Shown one piece after another: positions 42,289 through 54,002 of a stretch of DNA of 64,000 nucleotides (position 1 is the stretch's first letter; each line of letters begins with the position of its first letter). The notes under the pieces are model-generated. The model did no database searches. It saw nothing but the letters and a program-made list of their open reading frames with translations, and was not told the DNA's origin. The stretch lies in the NCBI GenBank assembly GCA_018398575.1, contig JAGTXZ010000003.1, forward strand, positions 1,426,001-1,490,000. Reading direction: 5' to 3'. A program made the position numbers and the translations under genes. Source of the DNA: Ampelomyces quisqualis. Its lineage: Eukaryota > Ascomycota > Dothideomycetes > Pleosporales > Phaeosphaeriaceae.

Positions 42289-45200
42289 TCAATCCTCATC
42301 GTGCTGGAAAGTATCCGAAAAGCTGATAAGAGAAGCAAAACTCTCGGGCACATCCTCGACATCCAATACCTTTCGCTTCTCTGCACTGGCCAGCCAAGAC
42401 ACTGGCACCAAAGCCATCTGGCCCTTTTTGTTCTTGACCAACTTGGTCTTCTCCTTGTTCGCAAGCGCCTCAGGCAGCCTCATGGGTGATTTGGACGTGG
42501 TAATCCCGTCGACCCGTTTGTGGCGATGCTCCAGAATATCGACATCGATGGTGCGCTGCGCGATCACGTGGTAAATGTGCACGGTTTTCTTCTGCCCGTA
42601 GCGGCGGCATCGAGCGACTGCTTGCGCCATGGCCGATTCGTACTCATATTGCGTCTTTGTGAGTAGCGGTGCGATGAAGATGACATGATTTGCGTTGACC
42701 AGGTTTCTGTGAAGGGTTAGTGAATGCAACGATGCAGTGGATCAGGAAGACTTACGCTCCGGCTGCGGATTCACTGCCCATGTTCAATATGAGAACCCTG
42801 CTTTGCCTATCGGCATCATCGTCTGTCTTGAAGTCCTCGATCGTCTTTGCTGATGCGGCGGCCCTACAGCCTCTCAAAGAATGATAAGCTATCTCGTGAC
42901 AATCCAGAACGTCTTCGAGTATCTCAACTGTCTCGTCATTCGGAGCGAAGATGACTCCTTGGTCACCTTTCGGAAATTTCGCTATGATCTGCGTCACAGC
43001 TTGCATCTTCCTGCCGAACCAGAGGTCTGTGTCGGGCTCGACGGTTGAGCCGAGATTAATGACCTTGACAAGGTTCACGTCTTGTACAAAAAGATTGCAC
43101 GTCGGTTCAACGCATGTGTCAACATCTTTTCGCATCCCCAAGCACTTTTCGCACGCCGTATGTCCACAGTGCGTGATCAAATGGAGCTGGGAAATCGTGG
43201 CAGTGCCGTCGCAGTCTGGACAGCTACAAACGAAGAGTTTTCCTTCCTTCTGACCAGCTAATGGTCCTAAAAGGTTCTGGATTGCGCCGATGAAACGTTC
43301 CGACCTCATGAGATGCGCGAGGTCACGAGCTGTTTCTCGGAGACTTGACAATCGCTTCTTTATCGGCCTGGCTTTCTCGCGTGCTGCCACCCCCTTCAGC
43401 TCTGAGAATGCGGATTTGTTCGGAGCTTTCCTAGCCCTGATGAGCAAATTTCGCGCAACCCGAGTGGCATCGCTATCGCCGAGCCAGTTGACATTCGCGA
43501 TATCCTCTTTGAAGCGATTGTATAAGGCCGAGATCTCTGCCGTCATGGACAATCCTTCAAATCCAGCCATGAGATTTTGCAATTCAGTTTGTATGCTGTT
43601 GCGTTGCTCCGATCGCATCTCGATCAGGACGTCAAGAGCTGATCTTCCGTCTGGGGTTCTGAATGAGAGAGCAGACTTGAGCAGCGCGTCTTCAGCCGAC
43701 GCAGAGTTGCTCAGACTAGCATTCAATCTGTTAATCTTATCAGAGCGTATTTTGTTGTTGAGCTTCTTGATCTGCATTCTTTGCGAGATCAAATATTGCG
43801 AGAGCTCCAGATACACTGCGTGATGCCCTATGTCTAGCTCGATAGGAGTGATTTTCTCCGCACAAGCAATGTGATTAAGGCTGGCTTCGTTCTGCCTCAC
43901 GAACAGATCGAGGAACTCCTGTGCTCGCTCATGTCGTGCCCTGTGCCATTGTCTAGACATAGCCTCTGTCTGTGACAGAAAGTCTTCGACAGGAGTCTGG
44001 TCACGTCTCCTCATCTTGTCGGCCTGTGTTGTTCTTACACCATCACCGAAGTGATATCGACCGAGGCTAATACCAAGATATGATGCGATTTGATCCACGT
44101 CCGAGAAATTGGCCAGTGCAGGAGTACCGGACAAGACCCAGCGCTTGGTGGCGGCGATACGTTTGGCGCTTACCGATGCGAGGACGTTGCTCGTTTTCTT
44201 GTCGTCATTGAGGTAATGATACTCGTCCACGACTACCCTGTTGAACCGGAACAGATGTAGTAACGGAACTTGCTGACTTGCTCTATTGAACCTGGCTGTC
44301 GTTTGCTTGCCTCGGGCATTAGTTGTCTTTGCTTGCGACTTCGCCTCTGCTTGCGTAGCATTAAAGGACTGGTAAGCGCTGCCATGTTGGACCTTTACGG
44401 GCAGAACTACCTTGAACTCTTCGCGTTCCAGTCGTTTCGTAAGCAGATCGCTCGTAGAGGTCTTGAAGGTGTCATAATCTGCGCTCTGCAGTACGCCTAG
44501 TTGGCCAGGGATCTCTTTTACTGCTTGGCCGAACCATGTGTCAAAAGAGCGGCGACCTGAGACACTAGGCTCTGGCATCGCGGTGAAGTATGCCAGGTGA
44601 GAGATATAGTCCTCTTCGGCAAAGACACCCCATGAAACAACCAAGACTCTGCTGTTCTGAACATCATCAAGGTCCAACACCTGTAGCTGTGCGAAGCTTT
44701 GCACAACGAGGACATGGTATTCCTCGAACCGCGACTTGCCGAGAAAGTTTTCCAGCTCCGTCTGCCATTGCAATGCAATATGCGGAGGGCAGATGATTAG
44801 TGTTGCCGCCGTGTCTAGTAGCGCTTCGGCACTAGCGTGGTATTTCCTGTTGTTACGAAGTACGACCTTCGGTTCGCATCGCTCGAACTCACTCTGAATC
44901 AGAGCAATACATGTGACAGTCTTACCGAACGAGGGCAAATCTGCAAGCACGCCTCCACGAACAACCAGATCCGCCTGTGCTCGGGCTTCGGCTCTCCACC
45001 CGAGGCAGTTGAGGACAGCCTCTTCAACCTCTGTCACCGTTATATGGCAGCCCTCTTCTTGTCTTATCATCCAGGAAAGTGACCTTGGCTGAGCGTTTCG
45101 TAGATACCGGATGGCCGGAGTTGGTAGGAAAGCGGGATCCTGTGCATTACTTTTGAGGAAAAATCTGGGGAATGGCTCTGGTGGGAGATCTGCGTGATCA

Positions 45201-48200
45201 GTGGCAAGGCTCCAAGCAGTGTTTATAGGACCAGTATACAACAGTCGGGCCCTGGCGCGATGTGTCAGAGCGGCGATGTTGAAGGCAACCTGTATTTGTG
45301 TTTTCTGCTCCGCGCTGACTGCATTGATGGACAAGATTGGCGCGCGGGTTTTGATGGAGCGCTCAAATTCAGCCGCGGCTTTGCGAGCTTCTTGAGGTGT
45401 GGCGATACCCTTCTCGTTCACGGTCCAAAGTATCTTGGGATACCTTGGGGCACAGGCGCACCCGTCTACGAAGTCGTTTATAGGGTGCCATGTTGAGAGA
45501 GATGGAGCACGCTTCGCACGCTCTAGAACCCAGGAATAGTCTTCCATATCGTCAACGGGCAATTGTTCTGGTACTCGGACTGCGAGAACTACGATAGATC
45601 GGGAGCAATCGCCTTCGATCCCTTCGAGGGAGGTGGCGCTCGACAGAGAATTGACAGAGAGTTCAGGGTCGGCTGATGCCAGCTCCATGCTAGTCGCGAT
45701 CCAGGTCTCGGTGAAGGCAGCTTCAACGTCATGTACGAGCTGGTCCTGAATTTGCCATGGCCGCCACGATGGTTTGAAACTAGCTGATGACATTCTAGTA
45801 TCATTGTAGTGCTTCCGGCTACAATCCTGGCTGAACACGAAACTATCGTGTTCTGGACTGCTGATTGGGTTTGGATCTAGGAAGAGGAATAAAGCAGGGT
45901 TACTCGAGCGCTTGTACAAGCTGGTCGACGCAGTTCCGCACTCTGGCAATAACTCAAATACTCCCTCTAAGGACTTGCATTCCTCTGTCTGACCCTTGAC
46001 TTGTAAAGACATTGGAACGGTTTCGTTTCTGTAGTCTAAAAGACCTAGTTGATTCCTCCATGAGCTGTGTTGAGAACTGGACCCACTGACTTGCAGCTTG
46101 TGATGTGATGCACTTGGGAAGCGAAATTCCCACTGTGAGTCTAATAAAGACTCCACGACCTTAGCGCGTGCAAGTGGGCTTCGCAATAAAATTCGTAGGG
46201 GATTGTTGCCTGAGAGCTCTGGAGGACAATTGGCGAAGAGAAACCATTGTGGCTCCTGGCCAATTTGAAGTTCAAGGTTGACTCGGGCTGAGCTGTAGAC
46301 TACTTTCCACCCATAGTCTTGTCTCAGCACATCTCGGAGATAGAAGTACTGCTGCTCGACTCGCAGCTGAAGAACATGATCAACGAACGTCGCCATTACA
46401 TGATGTGAAGATGTCGAGCCAGAGGCAAGCCGCCGAATGTCTGGGAAAGTGACGAACTGCAATCGTGTTGGTAGCCGCGGTCTCCATTTCTGGATGAAAT
46501 CGTTGGGAGTGAGCAGACGGCTGGCCATGGAAAAAGAAGGCCTATACCTATGTCTTGGATGACCAGCACATTGTTGACATGCGGTATGTCCGCAGTCAGA
46601 GCATACCTGAATGCTTGATCTAGACAGTCGGATCTCGCCTTCGCAGTTACACAAGCGAGCACTAGCAATGGCGTCTTGAGTTAACTCTGTGACATCGAGC
46701 TGCTTGACTGAGTCAGAGGCGAGAGTCTTCGTAAGCGTAGGGTCAAGCCGAACGAAGGCTGGAGCAGGCAACGCTTTCCGCGGCATTGAAACAAGGGATC
46801 GTGGAGTGGTTGAGGAGCTTGATCGAAACGCTTTCGACCCAGATATAATCGCAGATATGATAGAGGCTCCAATGACAGTTGTGGTCATTGCATTGCCAGC
46901 CAAGTCTTGACATTCCCTCTGTGTCTCTGTGCCAAAGAGGAGTTTGTTCATGGGCATGCCTTGTAGCAGTAAGAGCTGCTTGCCGCTCAGCGCTTCTTGC
47001 CGGTTTGTGGCGAAATCACATCCTCCCGGGGTAATGCATGGGAGTATGCCCAACGCTGTTTTGAATCGGTCCACGTTTTGACTCACATCCAGAACGCGCA
47101 TCTTGTACATGGAGTCGAAACCCATCTGTGCCGCTTGCAAGTGAGCTACATCGATAGCATCATATACTCTTGAAGATTGAGAGTTGTACCAGGCGCGATT
47201 AGCAAAATCAGGAGGCCTCACAGTCCCGTTCTCGCTCCATCGGGTTGCGGGGCGAAGAACGCCGAGGCGCTCGTCTGATCGGATGTGATCGTATCTTAGC
47301 TTACACAGTGCCCAGTCGACCTCAGAGCCAAGTGCGGCGTGATCACTTGATTCGTGCAGGATGTTTTGCAGCCATGCCTCGTACGGGCTGCTGCATTGTC
47401 GCTGCAGCTTCTCCATTAAATCTTGCCAAATGCCCACGGCCTTCTTGACACCCTTGCCAAAGTGCTCACGCTCAATAGCGATCATATACATCCGTTCTCG
47501 TGTTTGCGGGATTCGATATTGCTTGGTGTCCCGGATGAGCCACGCAGCTTCGTAGCCTATCTCGTCCCACATAGAGACAACGTCATTCCATAGTTCAGGT
47601 TTATTCCTGACGTTTTCCAAAAGCACAATGCTAGGTCTGAAGCGCTGAGCGTAAGAGTAGATGGCACGCCATGTGTCGCCAGACTCACCATTCTCTTTCA
47701 AGCTCTTCTGCTTGCTGTTGAGACGGGAGAGGTCCTTGCAAACGAAGCCGGCGATGAGAATGTCAAGACCGGAAGGAATCGCTTCCTCCGCTCCATAAGC
47801 TGTAATCGCAGTCTTCGCATCCGGATGGATGAACTCTCGCACGTCCCGGAAGATTATTTCTGGTGATTGGTTTCTTTCGATAAAGGCCTGCTTGAAGACC
47901 TCAATTTCAGCAGCAAATCTCTGATGCACTATGAGTGGTGCGTGTCCAGATTCCTCAAGAGCCTTGGAGATCATATCGAAAGCAATCAGAGGGGACTCAG
48001 TACCAGAGCACATCGTGGCAACGTTCAACTGGTGTCCACTTAGCTTCCCTAGCACATCAGCAAGTCCAAGCTTGACCCCTTCAGCGGTCATGTCGTCAAA
48101 AGCAGCCTCTATGCTATCGATGGGTGGCAAATCAAAGTCAATACCCTTGCCTTCCGTGGAAATTGAAGCAGTCTGCCTCTTGCGAGCTTCTGGCTTGGTG

Positions 48201-49496
48201 TTGCTCTGTAGCACAACGTTGAGTTCTTCCTCGTCATCCAGTACATCATCTTCACCAATGACGGATGATTGTTCGCCAACGAGACTCTCAAGATCGAGTT
48301 CGTCATCTGACAGGCCATCTGAGGCGGCTGCACTGGATATGTAGTTATCAGACTCGTCGTCATTATCGTCTTCGTCTTCATTCTCAACATCCGGGTCGTG
48401 ATCCGAAAACAAATCGATGATTTGCTCCACGTAAGAAACCCGTGCACGACTGCGACGTGGGCGGGTTTTGTCCTTAGGGGGCGACATCTTTTCGTGCTCA
48501 TGTAACTCTCGCTGGATCTGGGCCTCATCATCGTCCGTCACGGAAGTGACATCTGTGGAGCGAGCTTTCGTACTTGATAACGAAGATGAAGCCCCGCATC
48601 TGCCCACCCGTTCATCGTCGCTATCTTCTCTTCCATCGAACGGAGCATCCGCGAGACCAGGCTTGGCATCCAAATCCATGAAATCATTTGATAGATCCTG
48701 GTGTGTGCTGCGTCGTAATCGAGTTTCACTGCGAGTTATTGTGGTAGCATCAATTGCGTCGCAGTCGTCTGAGAAGGCCCTGGGAGTCTGATCGACTGCC
48801 ACTTTTCTTCTCTTTTTGCTAGGCTTCTTGATGGGTGTCGAACCATCTGCAGGAGCCGAAAGAGTCACATGCCCAGTTGGTCGATTCGCACGCTTGGCCT
48901 GTTTGGTCCGGGCCTTCCAGCAAGCTTCCTGTGTATTGTGCCTTATACAGGTATCACAATACGGCCTTTCTCCATTGCATGTCTTGAATCCTCGTGTCTT
49001 GCATCTCTCGCAACGTGCCGCGCTCTTTCGTGCCTCCTCTTCAGTCGGCAATTGGCACCGCCCTTTCTTCTCCTTGATGCACAGATTGCAGCTCTCCTGT
49101 CCGTGCTCGTACCGGCAGTTGTATGCAGCCTGGCCACCACGGTTGAGGCAATGATAGCAGCAATTGTCGGGCACGTCATCGTCTGAGGGACTCGGCGTTG
49201 CTGGGGAGGTTGTCGCTGTCTGTGGTGCTGTGGGTGTGGTCGAAGCTTTGGAAAATCAGCCAACTCGTACAATGAGGTAAAGGTAAGGCATCATGGTACG
49301 TACTGCCAGGAACGCTTTTGGTGCGCGTACGGCGTGCCACATTGGCTTTCGCCTGTGTCTCTTTCAGTGGAGCCCGTGTCCTTGAGACTTGCACTGCGAC
49401 AGCTCGACGTGGTGCGACAACAATAAAGTCGCTGTCAACGCCATCGTTATTCGACTCGCGCTTCCGTTTCAGCGAGACTCGCGAAGAGCCAGCCAT
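42289..49496 (-). CDS. Cytosine-C5 DNA methyltransferase/RING/SNF2 ATPase (DNMT5/RAD8-like)
   Basis: Exons 49496-49304, 49227-42756 and 42706-42289 give 2360 residues. After a basic N-terminus, a Cys-rich region (about 86-170) has many CxxC pairs (CCYHC, CNLC, CERC, CDTC), probably zinc-binding. An acidic disordered stretch follows. The methyltransferase domain spans about 465-860: motif I VATMCSGTESPL (470), motif IV AGFVCKDLS (561) with the catalytic Cys, motif VI LLENV (601), motif VIII PQTRERMYMI (640), and motif X QDLAGNAM (843). A diverged SNF2 ATPase begins near 1490 with ADLPSFGKT, then VVDEYHYL (1733) and RWVLSGTPA. A RING finger (CSCPDC...HCGHTACEKC, 2061-2105) and helicase-C segment (AQAVARCRRYGQKKTVHIYHVI) close it. 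This combination is known from fungal DNMT5 and RAD8-type proteins, nuclear enzymes of 5-methylcytosine. The subfamily choice is uncertain. Confidence 0.92.
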
Positions 49497-49840
49497 TGCC
49501 GCGCAATCAGTAAGAAAGCAGCCGACACTCACATATTAATCTTGTTACGAAGATTGACAGTGAGATTTGACGCGTATGGCTTCGAGTGTTTGTCCGAAAG
49601 TAGCCCGACGACGTAGACGCGAGGCGACCGGACGCGACATGAACACGCTAGCCGCAGCGGAAGCCTTCCCCGATTTGGTAAAGCGCAACATCTAGTGATA
49701 TGTACTGTACAGTAGTCGGCCACCCACCCAGAGCTGTATCGATTTCGAAAAGTAAGAGGCTGTCTACTTCCGCGAGCGTTCCCAGACCCTATCGACACAC
49801 CCAACCCCGCGTTGACCGTTTCGAACGGCCTGGAAGCGAT
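49497..49840. promoter_or_regulatory. Short bidirectional promoter
   Basis: 344 bp between the start codons of the DNMT/SNF2 gene (leftward) and the 2H phosphoesterase (rightward). Both frames are partly open into it without conserved features. No TATA box is evident. Confidence 0.5.
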
Positions 49841-50919
49841 ATGTCTGACCAGAAGCCCGTGCCTCTCCACACGAATAACACCTTTGAGGACCTCAGCGGT
49901 ATTTCGACTTCTGCTTTCAGCAATCCATATGAAGCTCTGATAGCAGCAAGTGAAAACGATCCGGTTTGTCAGCCTAAAGCCTGGCAACACGGCACTTGGA
50001 GACTGACATATATTGAAGGCACAGATTCAATCCAAGTATAGTCTTCACCGCTCTACAAGGAACTCCCAACAAAAAGCAAAATTGCTCGATCACTCTTTCG
50101 CCGGAGTAAGCATCGATCCTATACTAGCAAGACTCTGCGAGCCATCGATTGAGCCTGGATATGTGGACCCAAGGCATTGTCTGGTGTTTTGGAGCAGACC
50201 AACACTCAAGGTCAAGGACCTGATGGAACGAGTCCAGCAAGAGCTGTCCTCTGTTGCTCCTAGTGCGTATGCAGGGCCATGTACATTGTACAAGCAACTC
50301 ATTCTTACTAGATCTCTGGTTGATGCCTAGAGACAACATGCATATCACCGTTCTCGAAGTTACGCACTCCAAGACGGCCCCAGAGATACAAAGTATAGTC
50401 GACAAGATCCAAGATAAAGTGCCCGCCATCACCAATTACACGACAAATCATCGCAGTCGGCTCATCAAACCGCTGATCGGATTTGACGCTTCGGCACTCG
50501 CCATGAGCTTCGTACCTGCCGCTGGCGAAGGTGTACACTCGGGCCGGAAGTCTGAAGACGACAGATACACGTATCATCATCTTCGTCGTGATGTCTTTGG
50601 GCTATTACGAGACGCTGGTGCTCGAATCGAATCGCGGTACGTGGTACCTTCGAGTCATCTGACGATTGGGCGGTTCATCAGCTCCAAGGACTTCGCGGCA
50701 ACGGACGGCACGCATGACGCTTCGAAGATGAAGGCCTTCGTTGACAAGATTGAAGAGATCAACGGCTGGCTCGAAAAGGGATTCTGGCCTGAACAGAACA
50801 ACGCTATGATACCCGAAGGAGGCGAGTTCAATGTTGGCGAAGAAACAGGCCTACACTGTCGTATGGGTACTTTGTGGTACGGGGACGGAGTGCAGGTGCA
50901 TCAGGGCCAGGGTTATTGA
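49841..50919 (+). CDS. 2H phosphoesterase (RNA ligase/cyclic phosphodiesterase-like)
   Basis: Exons 49841-49963, 50025-50262 and 50312-50919 give 322 residues; both splices preserve frame. The second join regenerates NLWLMPRDNMHITVLEV, the typical family motif. The two H-x-T/S motifs that define the 2H superfamily are MHITVLEV (exon 3) and SSHLTIGRF. They would form the active site that cleaves or rearranges 2',3'-cyclic phosphates or related bonds. There is no signal peptide. The N-terminal 40 residues (MSDQKPVPLHTNNTFEDLSG) are less conserved. Its substrate in filamentous fungi is unknown; cyclic-phosphate RNA ends or a nucleotide intermediate are the obvious candidates. It shares its promoter region with the DNMT/SNF2 gene. 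Confidence 0.88.
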
Positions 50920-51430
50920 AAATATTTCTGTTTGAACTGCTAGCGGCTGTTGCCCCTGGATAGGGATTAGATGGATGAACCAAACCAGAACACGTCACAA
51001 CTAGCGAACAGTTAGCTGGGCTTAGAGCTGTGATACATACTTCCACGTAGCTTTCGTGGTGGAGAATAGGAGTGGTTGCAACTTGCGGGGGGGCGGGATG
51101 CCATGTGGCCTAGCTTCCCCGAGCTCCGTCCGCTTCAAGGGTACGGCAGCTGCACCACCCAGATCACGGAACTAGAACCATCACGGAGACAGCAACATCC
51201 TCAGAGCCTTGCTCATAACTAGTCTGATAAGTTTCTGGACCCTTCGCGTGATAGACTCACGGCCTTACCCACATTGCCACTAGGATCAGCACAACACTTT
51301 CGCCCGCCCAAAGGGGAGGTTAGCTCAGTACATCGGCGATCCATCACTTCTGCCTCCAGCGCCCTATACGTGGCCAGATTTATTCCTGCATCATAGACCC
51401 AATCCCTAGACTACGGCCGCTTCATTCAAG
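50920..51430. other. Intergenic, promoter of SEC18
   Basis: 511 bp with no supported gene. A poly-G stretch (GCGGGGGGGCGGG) lies near 51087, and a pyrimidine-rich leader precedes the SEC18 ATG. Confidence 0.45.
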
Positions 51431-54002
51431 ATGTTCAATCGAGACCGCCTTCCTGGACTGCCTGGCAGCTCCCCACGGCCCCCGCAGCGCGACGACGGGT
51501 ACGGAAGACGGCCACAGCAACAACCGCCGCCTCAGCGGTCGCCAGCTCACGACACAAGAATGGGAGGCTACGATGACAAACAACAACAAGGTTATCCGCC
51601 CCAGGGTGGCCAGCAGCGCATGCCGCAGCGCGGACCAGCTCCGGGGGGTGCGCTCGCCCGACAGCTGAGGCCTATCAAGAGCCCCGGTGGCAATGCATAC
51701 GCCTTTGGCAACCTGTAAGAGCAACTTGTGGAACACATCTGCCTTTCGCTGACGGTCCGAAATAGGGTCGCCGTGTCTCCACAGGATTTTCCTTCTAGCC
51801 CCGATGGCTCAGACGTCTACATTCTTCTGAATGGCAATTATGTTCTGTCTGCGCGGCCGAATGCGGAATGCAGGCCTGGCGAGATCGGTCTTACTGATGC
51901 GCAGCGTACATGGGCGGGAATCACGCTAGGCCCACAGGACATGGTGCAGGTGCAGCCCTATGATGCCTTCAGTCAGGGCGGGCAATCTTACCTAGGTGCC
52001 GTGGAAGTCGAGGTTGGGTTCGCAGCAAGGAAAACAACAGATGTCCCGTATGACCAAGACGAGCTTGCGACACAGTTCAAGAAGAACTTCGAAAACCAGG
52101 TCCTGGCACCAGGCCAGCAACTCCTTCTGGATGTCAAGAATATTCCGCTGCGGATGTCGATACGTACCGTGACGCTAGTCGATCTGTCCATGAGCAACTC
52201 CGATACCAGCGCGCCACCACTCACCGATCCTCGAGCACGTGGTATTCTGACACGACATACCCAAATCGACTTCTTTAAAGATGCTCGCACAGACATCAAA
52301 TTGAAAGCCTCCAACAGGCGGCCGGCTGCGAATTCCATCATCCAGCCAGGCTTCAAGTTCGAAGACATGGGCATCGGCGGCTTGGACAACGAGTTCAGCG
52401 CCATCTTCCGGAGAGCTTTCGCCTCGCGCATTTTCCCCCCAGGCCTGGTCGACAAGCTCGGTATTCAGCATGTTCGCGGTATTCTTCTCTATGGCCCGCC
52501 AGGTACCGGTAAAACTTTGATCGCAAGACAAATCGGAAAGATGCTGAATGCTAGAGAACCAAAGGTCATCAATGGTCCAGAAGTGCTGAACAAGTATGTT
52601 GGGCAGTCAGAAGAGAATATCCGAAAGCTGTTCGCCGATGCCGAAAAAGAGTACAAAGAAAAGGGCGACGAAAGCGGTCTTCATATCATTATTTTTGACG
52701 AACTCGATGCGGTGTGTAAGCAGAGAGGTTCTGGTGCTGGCGGCGGCACCGGTGTTGGCGACAGTGTAGTCAACCAGCTACTCTCTAAGTTGGACGGTGT
52801 GGATCAGTTGAACAACATTCTACTCATTGGCATGACGAACCGTATGGACATGATCGATGAGGCGCTACTCCGTGCTGGCCGTCTTGAGGTTCACATGGAA
52901 ATCTCTCTACCGGATGAGAAGGGACGAGCGCAAATCCTCAAGATCCACACTACCAAGATGCGCAACAACGATGTCATTGAGTCTGATGTCAATGTAGACG
53001 AGCTGGCGAAGCTGACGAAGAACTTTTCGGGCGCTGAGCTCAACGGTCTGGTCAAAGCAGCATCGTCTTTCGCCTTTAGTCGGCACATCAAGGTCGGTAC
53101 TATGGCAGCCATCGATCCTGATGTAGAGAACATGAAGGTCAGCCGTCAGGACTTCTTGAGCGCACTCGACGAAGTGAAACCCTTGTTTGGTGTAGCTGAA
53201 GAGGAGCTCGGCAAGCGCATCTTGCGCGGCATAATACACTATTCGCCGTTCATCAAGGACATCCTCGACGAAGGCCGCCTATACGTCAACCAGGTCAGGA
53301 AACCAGACTCGACTCCGATCCTGTCTGTCGCCCTGCATGGTCCCCCTGGAAGCGGCAAGACGGCACTCGCTGCAACAATGGCCATCGATTCAGGTTTCCC
53401 ATTTATTAAATTGATCTCGCCCGAAGATATGGTAGGCTTTAGCGAGATGCAGAAAGTACAGCAGCTCGACAAGACTTTCCGCGACGCCTACAAGAGCCCT
53501 CTCAGTGTAATTGTCATTGACAATGTTGAGATGCTTGTAGACTGGGTACCAATCGGCCCACGCTTCAGTAACAGCGTGTTAGTCGCACTGAAGGTGCTAT
53601 TGGACAAGCAGCCACCCAAGGTAAGCTCTAATGACTGTGGCGCATGAAGAGACTAGCTGATCATACTAGGATCGTCGCCTGCTTATTTTCGCCACTACGA
53701 CCGAACGCTCGGTGCTAACTCAGCTCGACCTATTCAGCCGCTTCGATGCTGAGATTGCGGTACCTAATGTTAATTCACAACGAGAGCTTGCACATATACT
53801 GCAGCAGTATGGTGCTTTCGATGACACGAATCGCGCCATCCGAGAAATTGAGGAGAGCACCGGTAGCCAAGAGATTGGCGTTGGCATCAAGAAGATCCTG
53901 ACTGGTATTGAGACGGCGAAGCAAGATCAGGACGTACCTGGACGCTTCGCCAGGGTCATGTCTCGGGCAATTGCAGCAAACCGCGGAACATACGGGCAAT
54001 AA
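51431..54002 (+). CDS. SEC18: Sec18/NSF vesicle-fusion AAA ATPase
   Basis: Exons 51431-51714, 51766-53620 and 53670-54002 give 823 residues. The N-terminus has a ~70-residue Pro/Gln/Arg-rich disordered extension, then the N domain that binds alpha-SNAP (about 90-270). D1 has Walker A GPPGTGKT (~338), Walker B IIIFDELDAV (~401) and the second region of homology NRMDMIDEALLRAGRLEVHM. D2 has Walker A GPPGSGKT (~619) and the degenerate Walker B VIVIDNVE (~677), as expected for the hexamerising, weakly hydrolysing D2 of NSF. The enzyme disassembles cis-SNARE complexes in the cytosol and is essential in yeast. All three exon joins restore conserved sequence (GNLVAVSPQD; QPPKDRRLLIF). Confidence 0.97.
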
